Source: an uncultured Lachnospiraceae bacterium (GTDB taxonomy: Bacteria > Bacillota > Clostridia > Lachnospirales > Lachnospiraceae). Taken from it: 64,000 nucleotides of DNA. The notes beneath the pieces were generated by a model. That model did not search any database and was not told the DNA's origin. It saw only the letters and a program-made list of their open reading frames with translations. The stretch covers positions 1 through 64,000 of the forward strand of contig CAJTJZ010000007.1 of NCBI GenBank assembly GCA_910576895.1, written 5' to 3'. Both the position numbers and the translations under genes were made by a program. This document shows positions 52,598 through 63,113 of this stretch, piece after piece (within the stretch, counting starts at the first letter, position 1; the number at the start of each line of letters is the position of its first letter).

Positions 52598-54244
52598 ATG
52601 AGACGAGAATATGCAAATACTATTATAAATCAATATATGGAACGGATTTATTCTTACGTTTCTCAAAGGATTTCCAATGAAGCAGATATTTGTGATATAG
52701 CACAAGACATTTGTTTCCATATTTATAAAGCAGCTCTTACAAAAGAAATTTATGCCCTAGATGCTTTTATATGGAAAGTGGCAAAGCATACGTTGGCAAA
52801 TTATTATCGTAAAAGGCAAAAGCTATATTATACTATCTCATTAGAAGAAGCAAATCTTGATTTTGAAGATAAAAGAACCAGCACGTTACAGAATATGATT
52901 GCTTTAGAAGATTATCATAAAATCCGACAAGAAATTTCTTATTTATCCAAAATACAGCGAAATATCATTATTATGTTTTACTATGAAGGAAAAAAGCAGT
53001 CAGAAATTGCAGAATTTTTACAAATACCCTTAGGAACAGTAAAATATTATCTAAGCGAAGCAAAAAAAGAATTAAAGAAAGGAATGAAAAAAATGAGAAA
53101 TAAAAAAGATTTAGAATTTAATCCTATCGAATTTGGAGTTATAGGTTATTCTGGAAGCAATGGTGAAATGGGAGATGCAGTCAACTTCTTTCGAAGTGCA
53201 TTATCACAAAATATTATATATTGTATTTCTAATAAGGAATTTACTATAGCAGAAATTGCTGATATGCTTCATGTTTCCCCAATATATATAGAAAGCGAAC
53301 TTGATTTTCTGGAAAAATATTCTCTTGTAATAAAGAAAAAGAACCATTATATTTCTAATATATTAATTGATGAAGCAACAGAAGAATTTTGTCAAAAGCA
53401 TAGACAGATTTATGAAAAAACATCGTCTCTTATTGCCTGTAAATTGTTTGATGAAATTAGTCATAGTTCTTATCTTGATAGTGATGATATTTATGGGCCA
53501 AAACATGATAAGAATTATATTATGTGGTCATTACTATTTTATCTTCTTGCTCAAACAAAAAATCCTTCTTCTGAAACTATGATCTCTTTTGACGAAGTAG
53601 CTGAACTACGAGCAGATGGTGGAAAAAATTTAATTACAGCTTCTATAAAAACTTCTGCCGGAGAAAACTATATACAAAAAACTCACTTAAATCAACTTTA
53701 TGGTCCTTGCTGGAATGCATCTAATGATATTACTTTATGGCTAATTGATGGAGACTGGACAAAAAAAAGAATCACCTCACACTATGGTGGTTCTAATATA
53801 GAATATGACTTAATACTTTTAAACAGGTTTTTAAAAAATGAAAAATTATCAGAAGACGATTATGCCTTTTTATGTAGGAAACATTATATTAAAAAAACAA
53901 AGCAAGGCTTTATACTCAATCTTGTTGTTTTAAAAGAAAGCAAAATAAAAGAACAGCTACTTAGTATAGCAAATAAAATAAAAACAAAAGTATTGCATGA
54001 TATAGATATAGAACTTACTGCTTACAAAAAATGGAACTTAGAAAATAAACAACTCCCTCCTCATCTACAAAAACAGGCAGAATATCATCTACAACATATG
54101 TTTGACTCTGATGGCTGGTTTATGCTTTATGCAAAAAAAGCATTAGTGGAAAGTGGACGACTTATACCAGTAGAGGAAGAACAAAAATTTAGCGTCACTC
54201 AAATAATTATTACTAGAAATAAAGAATGTGTCTATTTTCATTAA
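52598..54244 (+). CDS. ECF-like sigma factor with 370-residue C-terminal extension
   Basis: Residues 1-175 form a sigma-70 ECF factor: region 2 (I-C-D-I-A-Q-D-I-C-F-H-I-Y near 31-43) and region 4 (K-K-Q-S-E-I-A-E-F-L-Q-I-P-L-G-T-V-K-Y-Y near 134-154). Then comes a second helix-turn-helix (F-T-I-A-E-I-A-D-M-L-H-V-S-P near 210-225) and about 310 residues of mixed helix and strand that I cannot assign. Ordinary ECF factors are about 190 residues. Extended ones use the tail as a built-in sensor or anti-sigma domain. No separate anti-sigma gene is adjacent. The start follows AAAGGAG. Confidence 0.78.
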   Translation: MRREYANTIINQYMERIYSYVSQRISNEADICDIAQDICFHIYKAALTKEIYALDAFIWKVAKHTLANYYRKRQKLYYTISLEEANLDFEDKRTSTLQNMIALEDYHKIRQEISYLSKIQRNIIIMFYYEGKKQSEIAEFLQIPLGTVKYYLSEAKKELKKGMKKMRNKKDLEFNPIEFGVIGYSGSNGEMGDAVNFFRSALSQNIIYCISNKEFTIAEIADMLHVSPIYIESELDFLEKYSLVIKKKNHYISNILIDEATEEFCQKHRQIYEKTSSLIACKLFDEISHSSYLDSDDIYGPKHDKNYIMWSLLFYLLAQTKNPSSETMISFDEVAELRADGGKNLITASIKTSAGENYIQKTHLNQLYGPCWNASNDITLWLIDGDWTKKRITSHYGGSNIEYDLILLNRFLKNEKLSEDDYAFLCRKHYIKKTKQGFILNLVVLKESKIKEQLLSIANKIKTKVLHDIDIELTAYKKWNLENKQLPPHLQKQAEYHLQHMFDSDGWFMLYAKKALVESGRLIPVEEEQKFSVTQIIITRNKECVYFH

Positions 54245-54346
54245 TCCTAAAAAATACTTTCTTCTTTAGCAAATTTAACCATTAAATCAGGTCTTAAAAC
54301 TTAAAATCTTTACAAACCTGACAATCCTTACAGATCTAACAAGAAA

Positions 54347-54398
54347 TAAAAAAGCTATGATAAAAATAATAAAAATTTTCTATCATAGCTTCTTTTTA
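54347..54398. terminator. bidirectional terminator between sigma factor and chemoreceptor genes
   Basis: Arms AAGCTATGATA and TATCATAGCTT enclose a long A/T loop; T runs follow on the plus strand and on the minus strand. Confidence 0.8.
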
Positions 54399-54421
54399 TT
54401 CTCACAGAAAAATCAAATGCT

Positions 54422-56452
54422 CTAATCAAAATATTGAAAACTTCCAACAAGTTCCTTTAGTAAATCTGATTGACTAGACAATTCTTCAGAAGATGCAGCA
54501 CATTGTTGTGCCATAGCAGAATTAGATTCTACTACATTCGCTATTTGATTAATCCCTTCTGCAACTTGCGATGCTGCTTCTGCCTGATTATCAGAAGCCT
54601 TTGCTATCTCAATAATAGATGTATTTACTATATTTGCACTATCTACAACCATAAGCAACGATTCCGCTGTAGACTTTGTAAGTTTTGTTCCATCTTCTAC
54701 TGCAAGAATTGCATTTTGTATTAAATCTTTTGTATTTCTTGCTGCTTCTGAACTTTGTTCTGCTAAGATTCCTACTTGTGTAGCAACAACAGCAAACCCC
54801 TTGCCAGCTTCTCCTGCTCGTGCTGCCTCAATAGATGCATTTAATGCAAGAAGATTTGTTTGATCTGCAATTTCTTCAATACTGCTAATAATTTCTGCAA
54901 TTTTATCGGATGCTTCCCTAATCCTTAACATAGCATTTGTATTTTCCTTCATCTGTCCATTACAGGAAATGATTTGATCATTTACATTTTTCACAACAAT
55001 TCTAGCTTTTTCTGCATTTTCAGCACTCACTTGTATTTTCTCTGAAATATCTGTAACCGTTGCCGTCAGCTCTTGTACTGCACTTGCCTGATCGGTAGCC
55101 CCCTCCGCAAGTGATTGTGCTGCTCCTGCCAAATCCATAGAACCTTTTTGTACACTTTTTGCATTATGATCAATTCGTCTCATAGCATCATTTAAAGAAT
55201 CAACAATTCCCTGAACAGAATCACTGATTTGAGAAAAATCACCATTGTAATTTTCATCAATTAAAATTTTAAAATTCCCCTCTGATAAATCTGATAAATG
55301 ATGACTAATATCAGAAATAACTATATTCAAATCCTGAATTGTTTTCGTAAGGCAATTCATTAAAATAGCTGTTTCGTCATTTTCTTCTGGAACTGGAGTA
55401 GGAGAATGAAGATCTCCTTCTGCTAAAAGCTCTAACCGTTTCACAGATGTAATAATTGGTTTTGCAACTGTTTTTCCCAATTGGTTTCCACTGCTAACCC
55501 CAAAAATAGCAAAAATAATAACAAAAACCACAGCAAGAGCTAAAGAGATAAAAAATTTTCCTAAAAATTCATTTCTAACAGCAGTGACTGCAATACTCCA
55601 TCCCTCTGTATTTGGAACTGGTGAATAAGCAACTATTTTTGTTACACCACCATAAAAATAAGTACCTATTCCATCTTCGCCTGCCACCATTTTTTTGCAA
55701 ATTTTACTAAACTTTTTCAATTTTGGATTAGAATCTCCAAGAGCAACACAATTTTCCACTCCAACAAGTTCTGAATTAATATCAGCAATTGTAATTCCAT
55801 TAGAGTCAGCCATAAAAGCAGTACCACCTTTACCTACCTTAATGGAACGCATAATATCATTTAAACTTTCACCGTCTGGAATATAGACAACAACACCAAC
55901 TGGAGTTGTATTAGGAACACCCTCTTGCCATAATGGAGCAGCTACTGCAAAAGAAACAGCTTTGGTAATATCACTATATGCAGGAGTAGAAACATAGGTA
56001 TTTCCTTGCATACACTCCTTAAAATATTCTCTATCAGAAAGATCTTCTCCTGTAATAATATCAATACCACTATTATCAAGAAGAAATCCACCATCAAAGT
56101 CATGATCTGCAATCCTTTGTTTAAAAATCTCACTTTTTTCTTCTTTTGTTATTTCTGGATCAGCAAGCCTTGCTGTGCTGCCTGTTTCATAAGCAATTGT
56201 TACATATTGCTCCACTGATGCAGATACATAAGCGGCTGCTATAATTGAAGTATTATCAATTGTCTGTGAAACTGCACCAACAGAAGAAAAATAATTTAAA
56301 ACAGAAGTTACCACCCCTAATACAACGCAACATAAAATGATTACTTGAGCAAAACGCTTTGAAATCTTTTTTTCAATACTAATAAACGTATTTTTTTTAT
56401 CTTTCCCCTTATTTGCTATTTTACTTTTTTCATCCCCATTTTTTTTCTTCAT
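54422..56452 (-). CDS. methyl-accepting chemotaxis protein with double-Cache sensor
   Basis: The 676-residue receptor has helices at about 37-60 and 300-320, an extracytoplasmic dCache-type sensor between them (F-L-L-D-N-S-G and [10 protein letters not shown]), a HAMP domain (about 320-375) and a signalling domain with [20 protein letters not shown] and two methylation helices. The ligand is not known. A GGGGGTAA site precedes the start. No flagellar or che genes are in the window; the upstream gap (56453-56801) has no clear sigma-D promoter. Confidence 0.93.
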   Translation of the reverse strand: MKKKNGDEKSKIANKGKDKKNTFISIEKKISKRFAQVIILCCVVLGVVTSVLNYFSSVGAVSQTIDNTSIIAAAYVSASVEQYVTIAYETGSTARLADPEITKEEKSEIFKQRIADHDFDGGFLLDNSGIDIITGEDLSDREYFKECMQGNTYVSTPAYSDITKAVSFAVAAPLWQEGVPNTTPVGVVVYIPDGESLNDIMRSIKVGKGGTAFMADSNGITIADINSELVGVENCVALGDSNPKLKKFSKICKKMVAGEDGIGTYFYGGVTKIVAYSPVPNTEGWSIAVTAVRNEFLGKFFISLALAVVFVIIFAIFGVSSGNQLGKTVAKPIITSVKRLELLAEGDLHSPTPVPEENDETAILMNCLTKTIQDLNIVISDISHHLSDLSEGNFKILIDENYNGDFSQISDSVQGIVDSLNDAMRRIDHNAKSVQKGSMDLAGAAQSLAEGATDQASAVQELTATVTDISEKIQVSAENAEKARIVVKNVNDQIISCNGQMKENTNAMLRIREASDKIAEIISSIEEIADQTNLLALNASIEAARAGEAGKGFAVVATQVGILAEQSSEAARNTKDLIQNAILAVEDGTKLTKSTAESLLMVVDSANIVNTSIIEIAKASDNQAEAASQVAEGINQIANVVESNSAMAQQCAASSEELSSQSDLLKELVGSFQYFD

Positions 56453-56801
56453 AAGTTACCCCCTTTTGTACATCATACATCTTTGCATCTCTTTACAAAA
56501 AATAGATAGAATAAATTTTTCGTCCATCTAAAATTGTATTAATACCTATATCCATTTTTCCGTTCTTTTTGTTCTTATTTAATCGTATATCATGCCGTAA
56601 AAATTTCTTTAAAAATTTTTACAATAAGAACATATTTTTTTAATTATATCATAATTTTTTGCTTCTAGCAACCTTAATTATGCTTAATTGTTAATTACTT
56701 AGTTATTTAATCTTATATAGTAAGAAGTTTCCCACTTTTTAAGTGAACGAATATATTACTAAGACAACACAATAAAAGCATATCTTATTTTCTTATCTTT
56801 T
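56453..56801. other. 349-base gap between chemoreceptor and cardiolipin synthase genes
   Basis: The gap is A/T-rich. It must hold the chemoreceptor promoter and the end of the cardiolipin synthase transcript. An inverted repeat, GTAAAAATTT and AAATTTTTAC, lies near 56600-56622. I see no gene in it. Confidence 0.4.
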
Positions 56802-58430
56802 CTACATTAGTGGTGCAACAAACTTCATTACAACACCAATCATTTTTCTTTGCCACCTTTCGTTCTTTATTGATTCTTTTGTTATTTTTTTACATTGTTT
56901 TAATGTGTTATCAAAATCCTTCTCTATATCAATAATACAGGACATACCATAAAGATATGCTGCACATTCAAAGTGATGATAAAGACTTCTATAATCAAGA
57001 TTAATTGTTCCAACAACAGCTTTACAGTTATCACTAACAAACAGCTTTGCATGAACAAATCCCGGTGTATACTCATAAATTTCTACTCCAGATTCCAAAA
57101 GAGAGTAATAATGTGTTTTCGCTAAAGCATAAGGAACTTCTTTATCTGGAATTCCCGGAAGAATTAATTTCACATCAATTCCACGTTCTGCAGCAAACTT
57201 TAATGCTGCCTCCATTTCTCCATCAAGAATTAAATAAGGTGACATAATATGTACATACTCTTTTGATTGGTTAAGAATATCCATATAAACTCGTTCACCT
57301 ACTTTATCATTATCTAATGGAGAGTCTGCATATGGCAAGACATACCCTTCCGTTTCTTTTCCTTCTTCCTCCTCCTGCATAGGAAAATACTTTCTTTCCA
57401 TTCCTTCTGGTGCTAATGTGGCATATCCTAAATATTTTTTATAGTCTGGCAGCTTTTCATCTATATTCCACATTTGCAAAAACATCAGTGTAAAACTTTT
57501 TGCTGCTTCCCCTTTTAACATAATTGCCACATCTTTCCAATGCCCAAACCTTTTTATATGATTAATATATTCATCTGCAAGATTAATACCGCCCGTAAAT
57601 GCTATCTGCCCATCAATCACTAAAATCTTTCTATGATCTCGATAGTTGTAATGCGTAGAAACAAATGGTGTCACTGGCGAAAATATTTTACATTTTATTC
57701 CAAGTTGTCTTAATCGCTTTGGATAATCATGAGGCAATAGAGAAAATTCACAAGTGCCATCATACATCACTCGCACTTCTACATTTTCTTTTGCTTTTTC
57801 TGCCAAAATTTCTAAAATTTTTCCCCACATCAGACCTTCGTCAATAATAAAATATTCCAAAAAAATAAATTTCTTTGCTTTGCGAAGCTGTATTAATACT
57901 TCTGCAAATTTATCTTCACCTGATGGAAAATAAACAGCTTCTGTATGATGATAAACTGGAAAACAACCAGTACGTCCAATATATCCTGCAAGCATAGCAG
58001 ATTCTTTGTTTCTTTTTGAAAGACTTTCCATTGTTTCTACAGATTGTGGAATAATTTCTTTTGTTTCATTAAAAATCTCCTGAAGTCTTGCCCTCACTGC
58101 TCTATGACCAATATCCATCTTTGTATATAATAATAAAGCAGCACCAAAAAATGGTACTACAAGGATTAAAACAAGCCAAGTAATTTTTGCTGTTGGATCG
58201 GTACGACTATTTAATAAATATAGTACCATAATAAGCATAAAAAAAACAATTCCACCATAAATATGCCCTAGATATTGCTCAAACCACTGAAAAATACTAA
58301 TTAGCATAAGTGCCTGCAACGCCATAAGAAAAAGCAAAAGTCCAATACGGCTAAAAATAATACGAGCAAGACCTTTTTTTCCTTTCTTCAATAAACGCAT
58401 TCCTGTACTTTCTATCTCTTGTTGATTCAT
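56802..58430 (-). CDS. cardiolipin synthase (phospholipase D family)
   Basis: Cardiolipin synthase joins two phosphatidylglycerols in the membrane. The 542-residue protein has N-terminal helices (about 24-95), then two HKD catalytic motifs: H-R-K-I-L-V-I-D-G-Q-I-A-F near residue 260 and F-V-H-A-K-L-F-V-S-D near 455, each followed by G-G-I-N or G-T-I-N. Length is normal, slightly longer than Bacillus Cls. The start follows AAAGGAA. No lipid genes flank it, so it is probably its own unit. Lachnospiraceae often carry several of these. Confidence 0.93.
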   Translation of the reverse strand: MNQQEIESTGMRLLKKGKKGLARIIFSRIGLLLFLMALQALMLISIFQWFEQYLGHIYGGIVFFMLIMVLYLLNSRTDPTAKITWLVLILVVPFFGAALLLYTKMDIGHRAVRARLQEIFNETKEIIPQSVETMESLSKRNKESAMLAGYIGRTGCFPVYHHTEAVYFPSGEDKFAEVLIQLRKAKKFIFLEYFIIDEGLMWGKILEILAEKAKENVEVRVMYDGTCEFSLLPHDYPKRLRQLGIKCKIFSPVTPFVSTHYNYRDHRKILVIDGQIAFTGGINLADEYINHIKRFGHWKDVAIMLKGEAAKSFTLMFLQMWNIDEKLPDYKKYLGYATLAPEGMERKYFPMQEEEEGKETEGYVLPYADSPLDNDKVGERVYMDILNQSKEYVHIMSPYLILDGEMEAALKFAAERGIDVKLILPGIPDKEVPYALAKTHYYSLLESGVEIYEYTPGFVHAKLFVSDNCKAVVGTINLDYRSLYHHFECAAYLYGMSCIIDIEKDFDNTLKQCKKITKESIKNERWQRKMIGVVMKFVAPLM

Positions 58431-58682
58431 AAGCTATAATTCCTTTCTGTTTTTTCTATTTTAAAGAATATATTATCAAAACTATTTTGCTACTTTTCTA
58501 TTTTATTATCAGTTACCATCTTATTTATTAACATTCAATATTTATCTTGTAAAAATAAGTTTATTATATGACAATATTCGTAAAAAATCAATTATATCTG
58601 CTGTTTTTAATGATATTTCTATATCTTAGCTTCATAATAAAATGATTTTTAACATTACTTTCCTATAGACGAACTTACCAAT

Positions 58683-58805
58683 ATGAAAAATATATATTAT
58701 CATTATCATAATGGCAATATAACCTATTCTATAGCACATGGAAAAAAATTTAATAAAGTTTTATATTCAGTAAAAATAGAAAAAAATAAAAAGAAATTCT
58801 ATTAA
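58683..58805 (+). CDS. doubtful 40-codon ORF in the gap before cardiolipin synthase
   Basis: The 58431-58908 gap contains an ORF from ATG 58683 reading M-K-N-I-Y-Y-H-Y-H-N-G-N-I-T-Y, ending K-K-K-F-Y. It has no ribosome binding site and no recognisable domain, so it may be chance. The rest of the gap is A/T-rich and holds only the DHHW terminator. Confidence 0.15.
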   Translation: MKNIYYHYHNGNITYSIAHGKKFNKVLYSVKIEKNKKKFY

Positions 58806-58838
58806 AAGTATTACATTTATTTAAAATTAAAATAGCAT

Positions 58839-58887
58839 TAAAAAAACGCCTATAAATATACAAAGGTATAAAACAGACGTTTTTTGT
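58839..58887 (-). terminator. terminator of the MBOAT/DHHW operon
   Basis: Arms AAAAAACGCCT and AGACGTTTTTT form an imperfect stem with a long loop, followed on the minus strand by TTTTTTT. It is 20 bases past the DHHW gene stop. Confidence 0.7.
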
Positions 58888-58908
58888 AATCCACTATATC
58901 AAAAGAAC

Positions 58909-60063
58909 TTATGGCTTTATCGCAAAATCTCTATCCTGCATAAACTGCACTATATTATAAAGAACTATTACATGACTTGGCTGATACATCCGCATAACCA
59001 TAGATAGTCCGGCATTTATCTGTCTCATATCCACCACAATTACTTTTTCATAATCTTCCATAAAAAATGGTATCATGCAGTTTGCAAAGGAATCTTTTAT
59101 AAGCATTAATACCTTTCCATTTTCTTTTCCTCCTGTAATTTCCAAAATCCCTTGATTTCCACCAGAAAATACACTATATTGATCTTCTTCCTCTAAATAC
59201 TTCCATTGATAAAAACTATCTTCTGTTTTTTCCCCCTGATTATATACAACAGAAAATGTTCCTTCTGGTTCATATACAAAAATTTCATCCTTTTTAGAAT
59301 ACATATTTATTTTAGAATACGTTGTACCAAGAAAATTATTGCTAACAGATTTTAATGCTTGTTTCTTCTTTTGTGCAAGCTTTTCTTTTTCCTTTTCACT
59401 ATCATTGTCACATGCTTGTAAATATGCCTGATATCCATACCATGCCCCCAAGGTGGTCCAATGATGATCATTTCGATAATAAATATATTCTTCTTTATGT
59501 TTCTCTAAAATTTCTTTCACTGGTACTAATACATGCTTTGGCAGTTCCTTTTCCAGCATTTCATAAAATATAGTTTCATCATAACTTTCTGCAAATAATG
59601 GTAAATAATCCTTTAAAATATTGGTTTTTGAAGGAACCATTAATACTTTTACGTTATCTTTTTTATCTTCCGCTTGCATTTTTTCTATAAATTCTTTTAA
59701 TGCCTGTACATTTTTCTTTATCTGTTTTTTATGAAAATCCTCTTTTGTATATTTTTCTAAAAGATATTGTTTTTTTCCAAAGAAAACTTGATTTGATTCT
59801 GTTTTTCCTGCTAACCTTTCGGCAATAGATTTTACTTGAATCCATTGATCTCTTGCTGGAAATTGATCACTTAAATAAGTTTCATATTTTTTCTGAAATT
59901 TTCCTTTTAAAACTCGTTTTACTGATATTTTAGGAAATGTTTGTAACATTCTTTTTTCACTAGAAGAATAGGAGTGTTCCTTCTGTACAAGCCCTAAAAT
60001 AGAAATTCCATATATCATAAGAAAAAACACAAAACATAAAATAATCGATCTTCCTTTTTTCAT
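58909..60063 (-). CDS. DHHW family protein (AlgX/AlgJ-like)
   Basis: These membrane-anchored or exported proteins transfer acetyl groups to surface polysaccharides with an MBOAT partner. The 384-residue protein has an N-terminal helix (residues 5-25), R-N-D-H-H-W-T-T-L-G-A near residue 196, which names the family, an early G-K-T-E-S-N-Q-V-F-F-G and a serine in L-M-I-K-D-S-F-A-N near 325. Together they give the Ser/Asp/His triad of the SGNH-like fold. It is the third gene after the DUF4358 protein and the MBOAT acyltransferase. The start follows CAGGAG. Confidence 0.85.
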   Translation of the reverse strand: MKKGRSIILCFVFFLMIYGISILGLVQKEHSYSSSEKRMLQTFPKISVKRVLKGKFQKKYETYLSDQFPARDQWIQVKSIAERLAGKTESNQVFFGKKQYLLEKYTKEDFHKKQIKKNVQALKEFIEKMQAEDKKDNVKVLMVPSKTNILKDYLPLFAESYDETIFYEMLEKELPKHVLVPVKEILEKHKEEYIYYRNDHHWTTLGAWYGYQAYLQACDNDSEKEKEKLAQKKKQALKSVSNNFLGTTYSKINMYSKKDEIFVYEPEGTFSVVYNQGEKTEDSFYQWKYLEEEDQYSVFSGGNQGILEITGGKENGKVLMLIKDSFANCMIPFFMEDYEKVIVVDMRQINAGLSMVMRMYQPSHVIVLYNIVQFMQDRDFAIKP

Positions 60064-60146
60064 AACTTAGTTTCTCCTGTTTTTCTATCCTAATTAAACT
60101 ATCCCTTTTACTTTTATTTCATTTTTGTTTTACTTTTCATTACGAA

Positions 60147-61571
60147 TCAAAATCTAAAATACAAAAATGGATTATAACTTGCATTCACAAGATAGGATGT
60201 AGATAATAAAAATATAGTTATAATAAATATTGTCTGCAATATCGCTTCCATTCCTTCCTGTTTTCTGCAAATCCATGCAATACTTCTTTTTGGAAGTTCT
60301 GTACTTCCAAGAATCAAAGCTATCAACAATACAAAATTTGTTACAAACAAATATAATGCTTGTCTATTTACAAATCCTGCACTTCCAAGTCCTGCCATTG
60401 CTTTTAAAAATACCCTATGTCCCTCAATATCCTGCCATGCAAAGATAAGCCATCCAAAATATACTACAAGGCATACATATCCATGACCTATCCATGCTGG
60501 AAGCTTCTCTAACTTCTTTAGAAATCCACATTTTTCCACAACAAGAAATGCACAAAAATACAAACCCCAACAAATAAAATTTAGACTTGCTCCATGCCAA
60601 AGCCCTGTTAAAAACCAAACAAGAAAAATATTAAACCATGTCCTTGTCTTTCCTTTTCTATTTCCGCCAAGTGGAATATAAACATATTCTCGAAACCATG
60701 TACCAAGAGAAATATGCCATTTTCTCCAAAATTCTGTAATACTTCTCGCTGTATAGGGATATTTAAAATTTTCTTCTATATCAAACCCAAACATTGCCAT
60801 AAGTCCAATTGCCATATCAGAATACCCAGAAAAGTCAAAATAGATTTGAAACATATAAAATAAAAGTCCAAGCCATGCTGCTACTGTTGTCATCTCTAAG
60901 GAAGAATATTTTGTTACTTCTGTCCATACAAGTCCTGCTGAATTTGCAAGTAATACCTTTTTTCCAAGTCCTGTAACAAACCGTAAAATCCCATAAGAAA
61001 TATGTTCTAAAGAATGTTTTCTTTCCCTTAACTGTTTTGCAATTTCCTGAAATCTTACAATTGGTCCTGCAATTAATTGTGGAAATAAAGAAACATAAGC
61101 TCCAAAATGAATGATATTCCTCTCTGGTTCTGCCTCTTTTCGATAAATGTCAATAGTATAGGACATTGTTTGAAAAGTATAAAAAGAAATCCCTATTGGA
61201 AGTGCTAATTCTTTTACTGGCAAGGAAATACCAAAAAATTGATTCATTACCTCACAAAAAAAACCAGCATACTTAAATATACCAAGCAAGGATAAATTAA
61301 TAATAATAGAACAAACAAGAAAAATTCTTGCAATTCCTTTTTTCTTTCTTTTGATAAAATATCCTGTCAATCCACCATTGATATAATCTACTATTGTTGA
61401 AAATAGCATAAGAAAAATATAAATTGGCTCTCCCCATGCATAAAAAAACAAACTGAATAAAAACAGTACCATGTTTTTCCATAGATAATTTATACAACAT
61501 GGTACTGCATAATAGATGAAAAGAACAATTGGTAGAAAGCGGAATAAAAATAATAGACTACTAAAAACCAT
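60147..61571 (-). CDS. MBOAT O-acyltransferase (AlgI/DltB-like)
   Basis: MBOAT proteins move acyl groups across the membrane for cell-surface O-acylation. The 474-residue protein has about ten helices and the family motif Y-F-D-F-S-G-Y-S-D-M-A-I-G near residue 243, W-R-K-W-H-I-S-L-G-T-W near 287 and the catalytic His in F-L-T-G-L-W-H-G-A near residue 326. This is the AlgI arrangement and not DltB, as no dlt genes are present. It lies between the DUF4358 gene (28 bases) and the DHHW gene (84 bases). Confidence 0.93.
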   Translation of the reverse strand: MVFSSLLFLFRFLPIVLFIYYAVPCCINYLWKNMVLFLFSLFFYAWGEPIYIFLMLFSTIVDYINGGLTGYFIKRKKKGIARIFLVCSIIINLSLLGIFKYAGFFCEVMNQFFGISLPVKELALPIGISFYTFQTMSYTIDIYRKEAEPERNIIHFGAYVSLFPQLIAGPIVRFQEIAKQLRERKHSLEHISYGILRFVTGLGKKVLLANSAGLVWTEVTKYSSLEMTTVAAWLGLLFYMFQIYFDFSGYSDMAIGLMAMFGFDIEENFKYPYTARSITEFWRKWHISLGTWFREYVYIPLGGNRKGKTRTWFNIFLVWFLTGLWHGASLNFICWGLYFCAFLVVEKCGFLKKLEKLPAWIGHGYVCLVVYFGWLIFAWQDIEGHRVFLKAMAGLGSAGFVNRQALYLFVTNFVLLIALILGSTELPKRSIAWICRKQEGMEAILQTIFIITIFLLSTSYLVNASYNPFLYFRF

Positions 61572-61598
61572 CTTGCTTTCTTTCCTTTACTATATACT

Positions 61599-62168
61599 TT
61601 ATTTTGCAAATAACTCCTTTACTGCATCTACTGCAATTTGATTTTGTTCCTTATAAGCATCAATCTGTTCTTCTTCTGTTGCTGTTTCTTCCAATTCATT
61701 TTCAATAAAGCCAAGCATAAAGAAGAAAACATAATCTCCTTTTGTATAAATACGGCTTGCCTGTGCTTTTAATAAATTCATTGGATATTGCATGGTATCA
61801 TTAATTTGCACTTGTTGATATTCCTGCAATTTTTTCTTAATCTTCTTTTTTGTTTTTGCATTCTTTGCTTTTGCAATTACTAAAGTATCAATATGTGCAC
61901 TCATCATTGGTACATCTGATACTGCCTCTGTATACCATTTAGAAGAAAGTCCATAACGCTGATCAATTTCTTCATTTGTTAAAGACATATTAGCAACATA
62001 TTGTTCTCCATAAGCATCTTTTATGGCATTATGAAGCTTTTTTATTGTTGGTGCTTTTTTCTTTTTTGCTGCCTGTGCTGTAAATGATTTTTGCACTTCA
62101 ATAGAAGCTGGAACTGCTCCAGCTACAAATGCTAAGGCAATCATAACTGCTATTATTTTTCTTTTCAT
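61599..62168 (-). CDS. secreted DUF4358 protein
   Basis: The 189-residue protein has a signal peptide (residues 1-34, ending S-F-T-A-Q-A-A) and then a DUF4358 domain: H-I-D-T-L-V-I-A-K-A-K, Q-V-Q-I-N-D-T-M-Q-Y-P and G-D-Y-V-F-F-F-M-L-G. The function is unknown, but the domain is regularly encoded with MBOAT and DHHW genes, as here, so a role in cell-surface O-acylation is likely. The start follows AAAAGGAG. It is the first gene of the operon. Confidence 0.8.
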   Translation of the reverse strand: MKRKIIAVMIALAFVAGAVPASIEVQKSFTAQAAKKKKAPTIKKLHNAIKDAYGEQYVANMSLTNEEIDQRYGLSSKWYTEAVSDVPMMSAHIDTLVIAKAKNAKTKKKIKKKLQEYQQVQINDTMQYPMNLLKAQASRIYTKGDYVFFFMLGFIENELEETATEEEQIDAYKEQNQIAVDAVKELFAK

Positions 62169-62348
62169 AATTTTTCTCCTTTTCTACAAATATCTTTGTA
62201 ATTTACTACTTTACTTTCTGCTTCAAAAACTCTTTCAATAAAACTCCCACTATCTATTTTATCATTATTTTCAATAATAACTCTATCTTTTCACAGAAAA
62301 AGCCACAAAAATTTTTTGGAAAGTTTTCACAAATTATGGGTACAAAAA

Positions 62349-63062
62349 TTATAATATTTTATATGCTGTTTCCAAAGCAATTTTCATCATATCCTGAAAA
62401 CTTTCTTGTCTGTCTTGTGCAGAAAGTGCTTCCATAGTATCTACACGATCAGAAACTGTAAATAATCCTAATGCCTTTCTTCCAAGTCTTGCAGCATTTA
62501 AATATAGTCCTGCTGTTTCCATTTCTACACCAAGGATTCCCATTTTTTTCCATGCAGCATTGGCATTTTTATCATCACAATAAAAAGTATCGGAAGTCAA
62601 TACATTTCCTACAAAAGCTTGAATATTTAATTCCTTTGCTGTTTCCTCTGCTGTTTTTAATAAATTATAATCTGCTGTCGGTGCAAATACTCCCGGCAAC
62701 TGATATTGACTGGCATAATTTGAATTGGTTGCTGTTCCCATTGCTAGAATAATATCCCGCAAATGTACTTGTTCTGCGATTCCTCCAATAGAGCCAATAC
62801 GAATAATCCATTTTACATGATAAACCGTATAAAGCTCATAGGAATAAATTCCCATAGAAGGAACTCCCATACCAGATCCCATAACGGACAAACGTTTTCC
62901 TTTGTAATTGCCTGTATATCCAAACATATTTCTAATAGTATTAAAACTTTTTACATTTTCTAAAAATGTTTCTGCAATTAATTTTGCCCGAAGTGGATCT
63001 CCCGGCATTAAAACAAATTCTGCAATGTCACCAAGTTCTGCCATATTATGCACTGTTGCCAT
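62349..63062 (-). CDS. deoD: purine-nucleoside phosphorylase, DeoD type
   Basis: DeoD cleaves purine nucleosides with phosphate in salvage. The 237-residue protein has the N-terminal G-D-I-A-E-F-V-L-M-P-G-D-P-L-R, G-S-G-M-G-V-P-S-M near residue 62, R-I-G-S-I-G-G near 87, the E-M-E-T-A-G-L loop near 179 and the active T-V-S-D-R motif near 204. Size and motifs fit the hexameric type. It follows AAGGGGGAAAGG. It is 51 bases after the cation transporter gene in the same direction and could share its transcript. Confidence 0.95.
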   Translation of the reverse strand: MATVHNMAELGDIAEFVLMPGDPLRAKLIAETFLENVKSFNTIRNMFGYTGNYKGKRLSVMGSGMGVPSMGIYSYELYTVYHVKWIIRIGSIGGIAEQVHLRDIILAMGTATNSNYASQYQLPGVFAPTADYNLLKTAEETAKELNIQAFVGNVLTSDTFYCDDKNANAAWKKMGILGVEMETAGLYLNAARLGRKALGLFTVSDRVDTMEALSAQDRQESFQDMMKIALETAYKIL

Positions 63063-63113
63063 ATCCTTTCCCCCTTTCTAATATTTTGCTTTAAAAATTA
63101 CTGAATACTTACT

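Noticed and set aside
56590..56630. Sigma-D promoter of the chemoreceptor
   Set aside because: TAAA and a GCATGATA-like box are present on the minus strand but spacing and sequence fit the consensus poorly.
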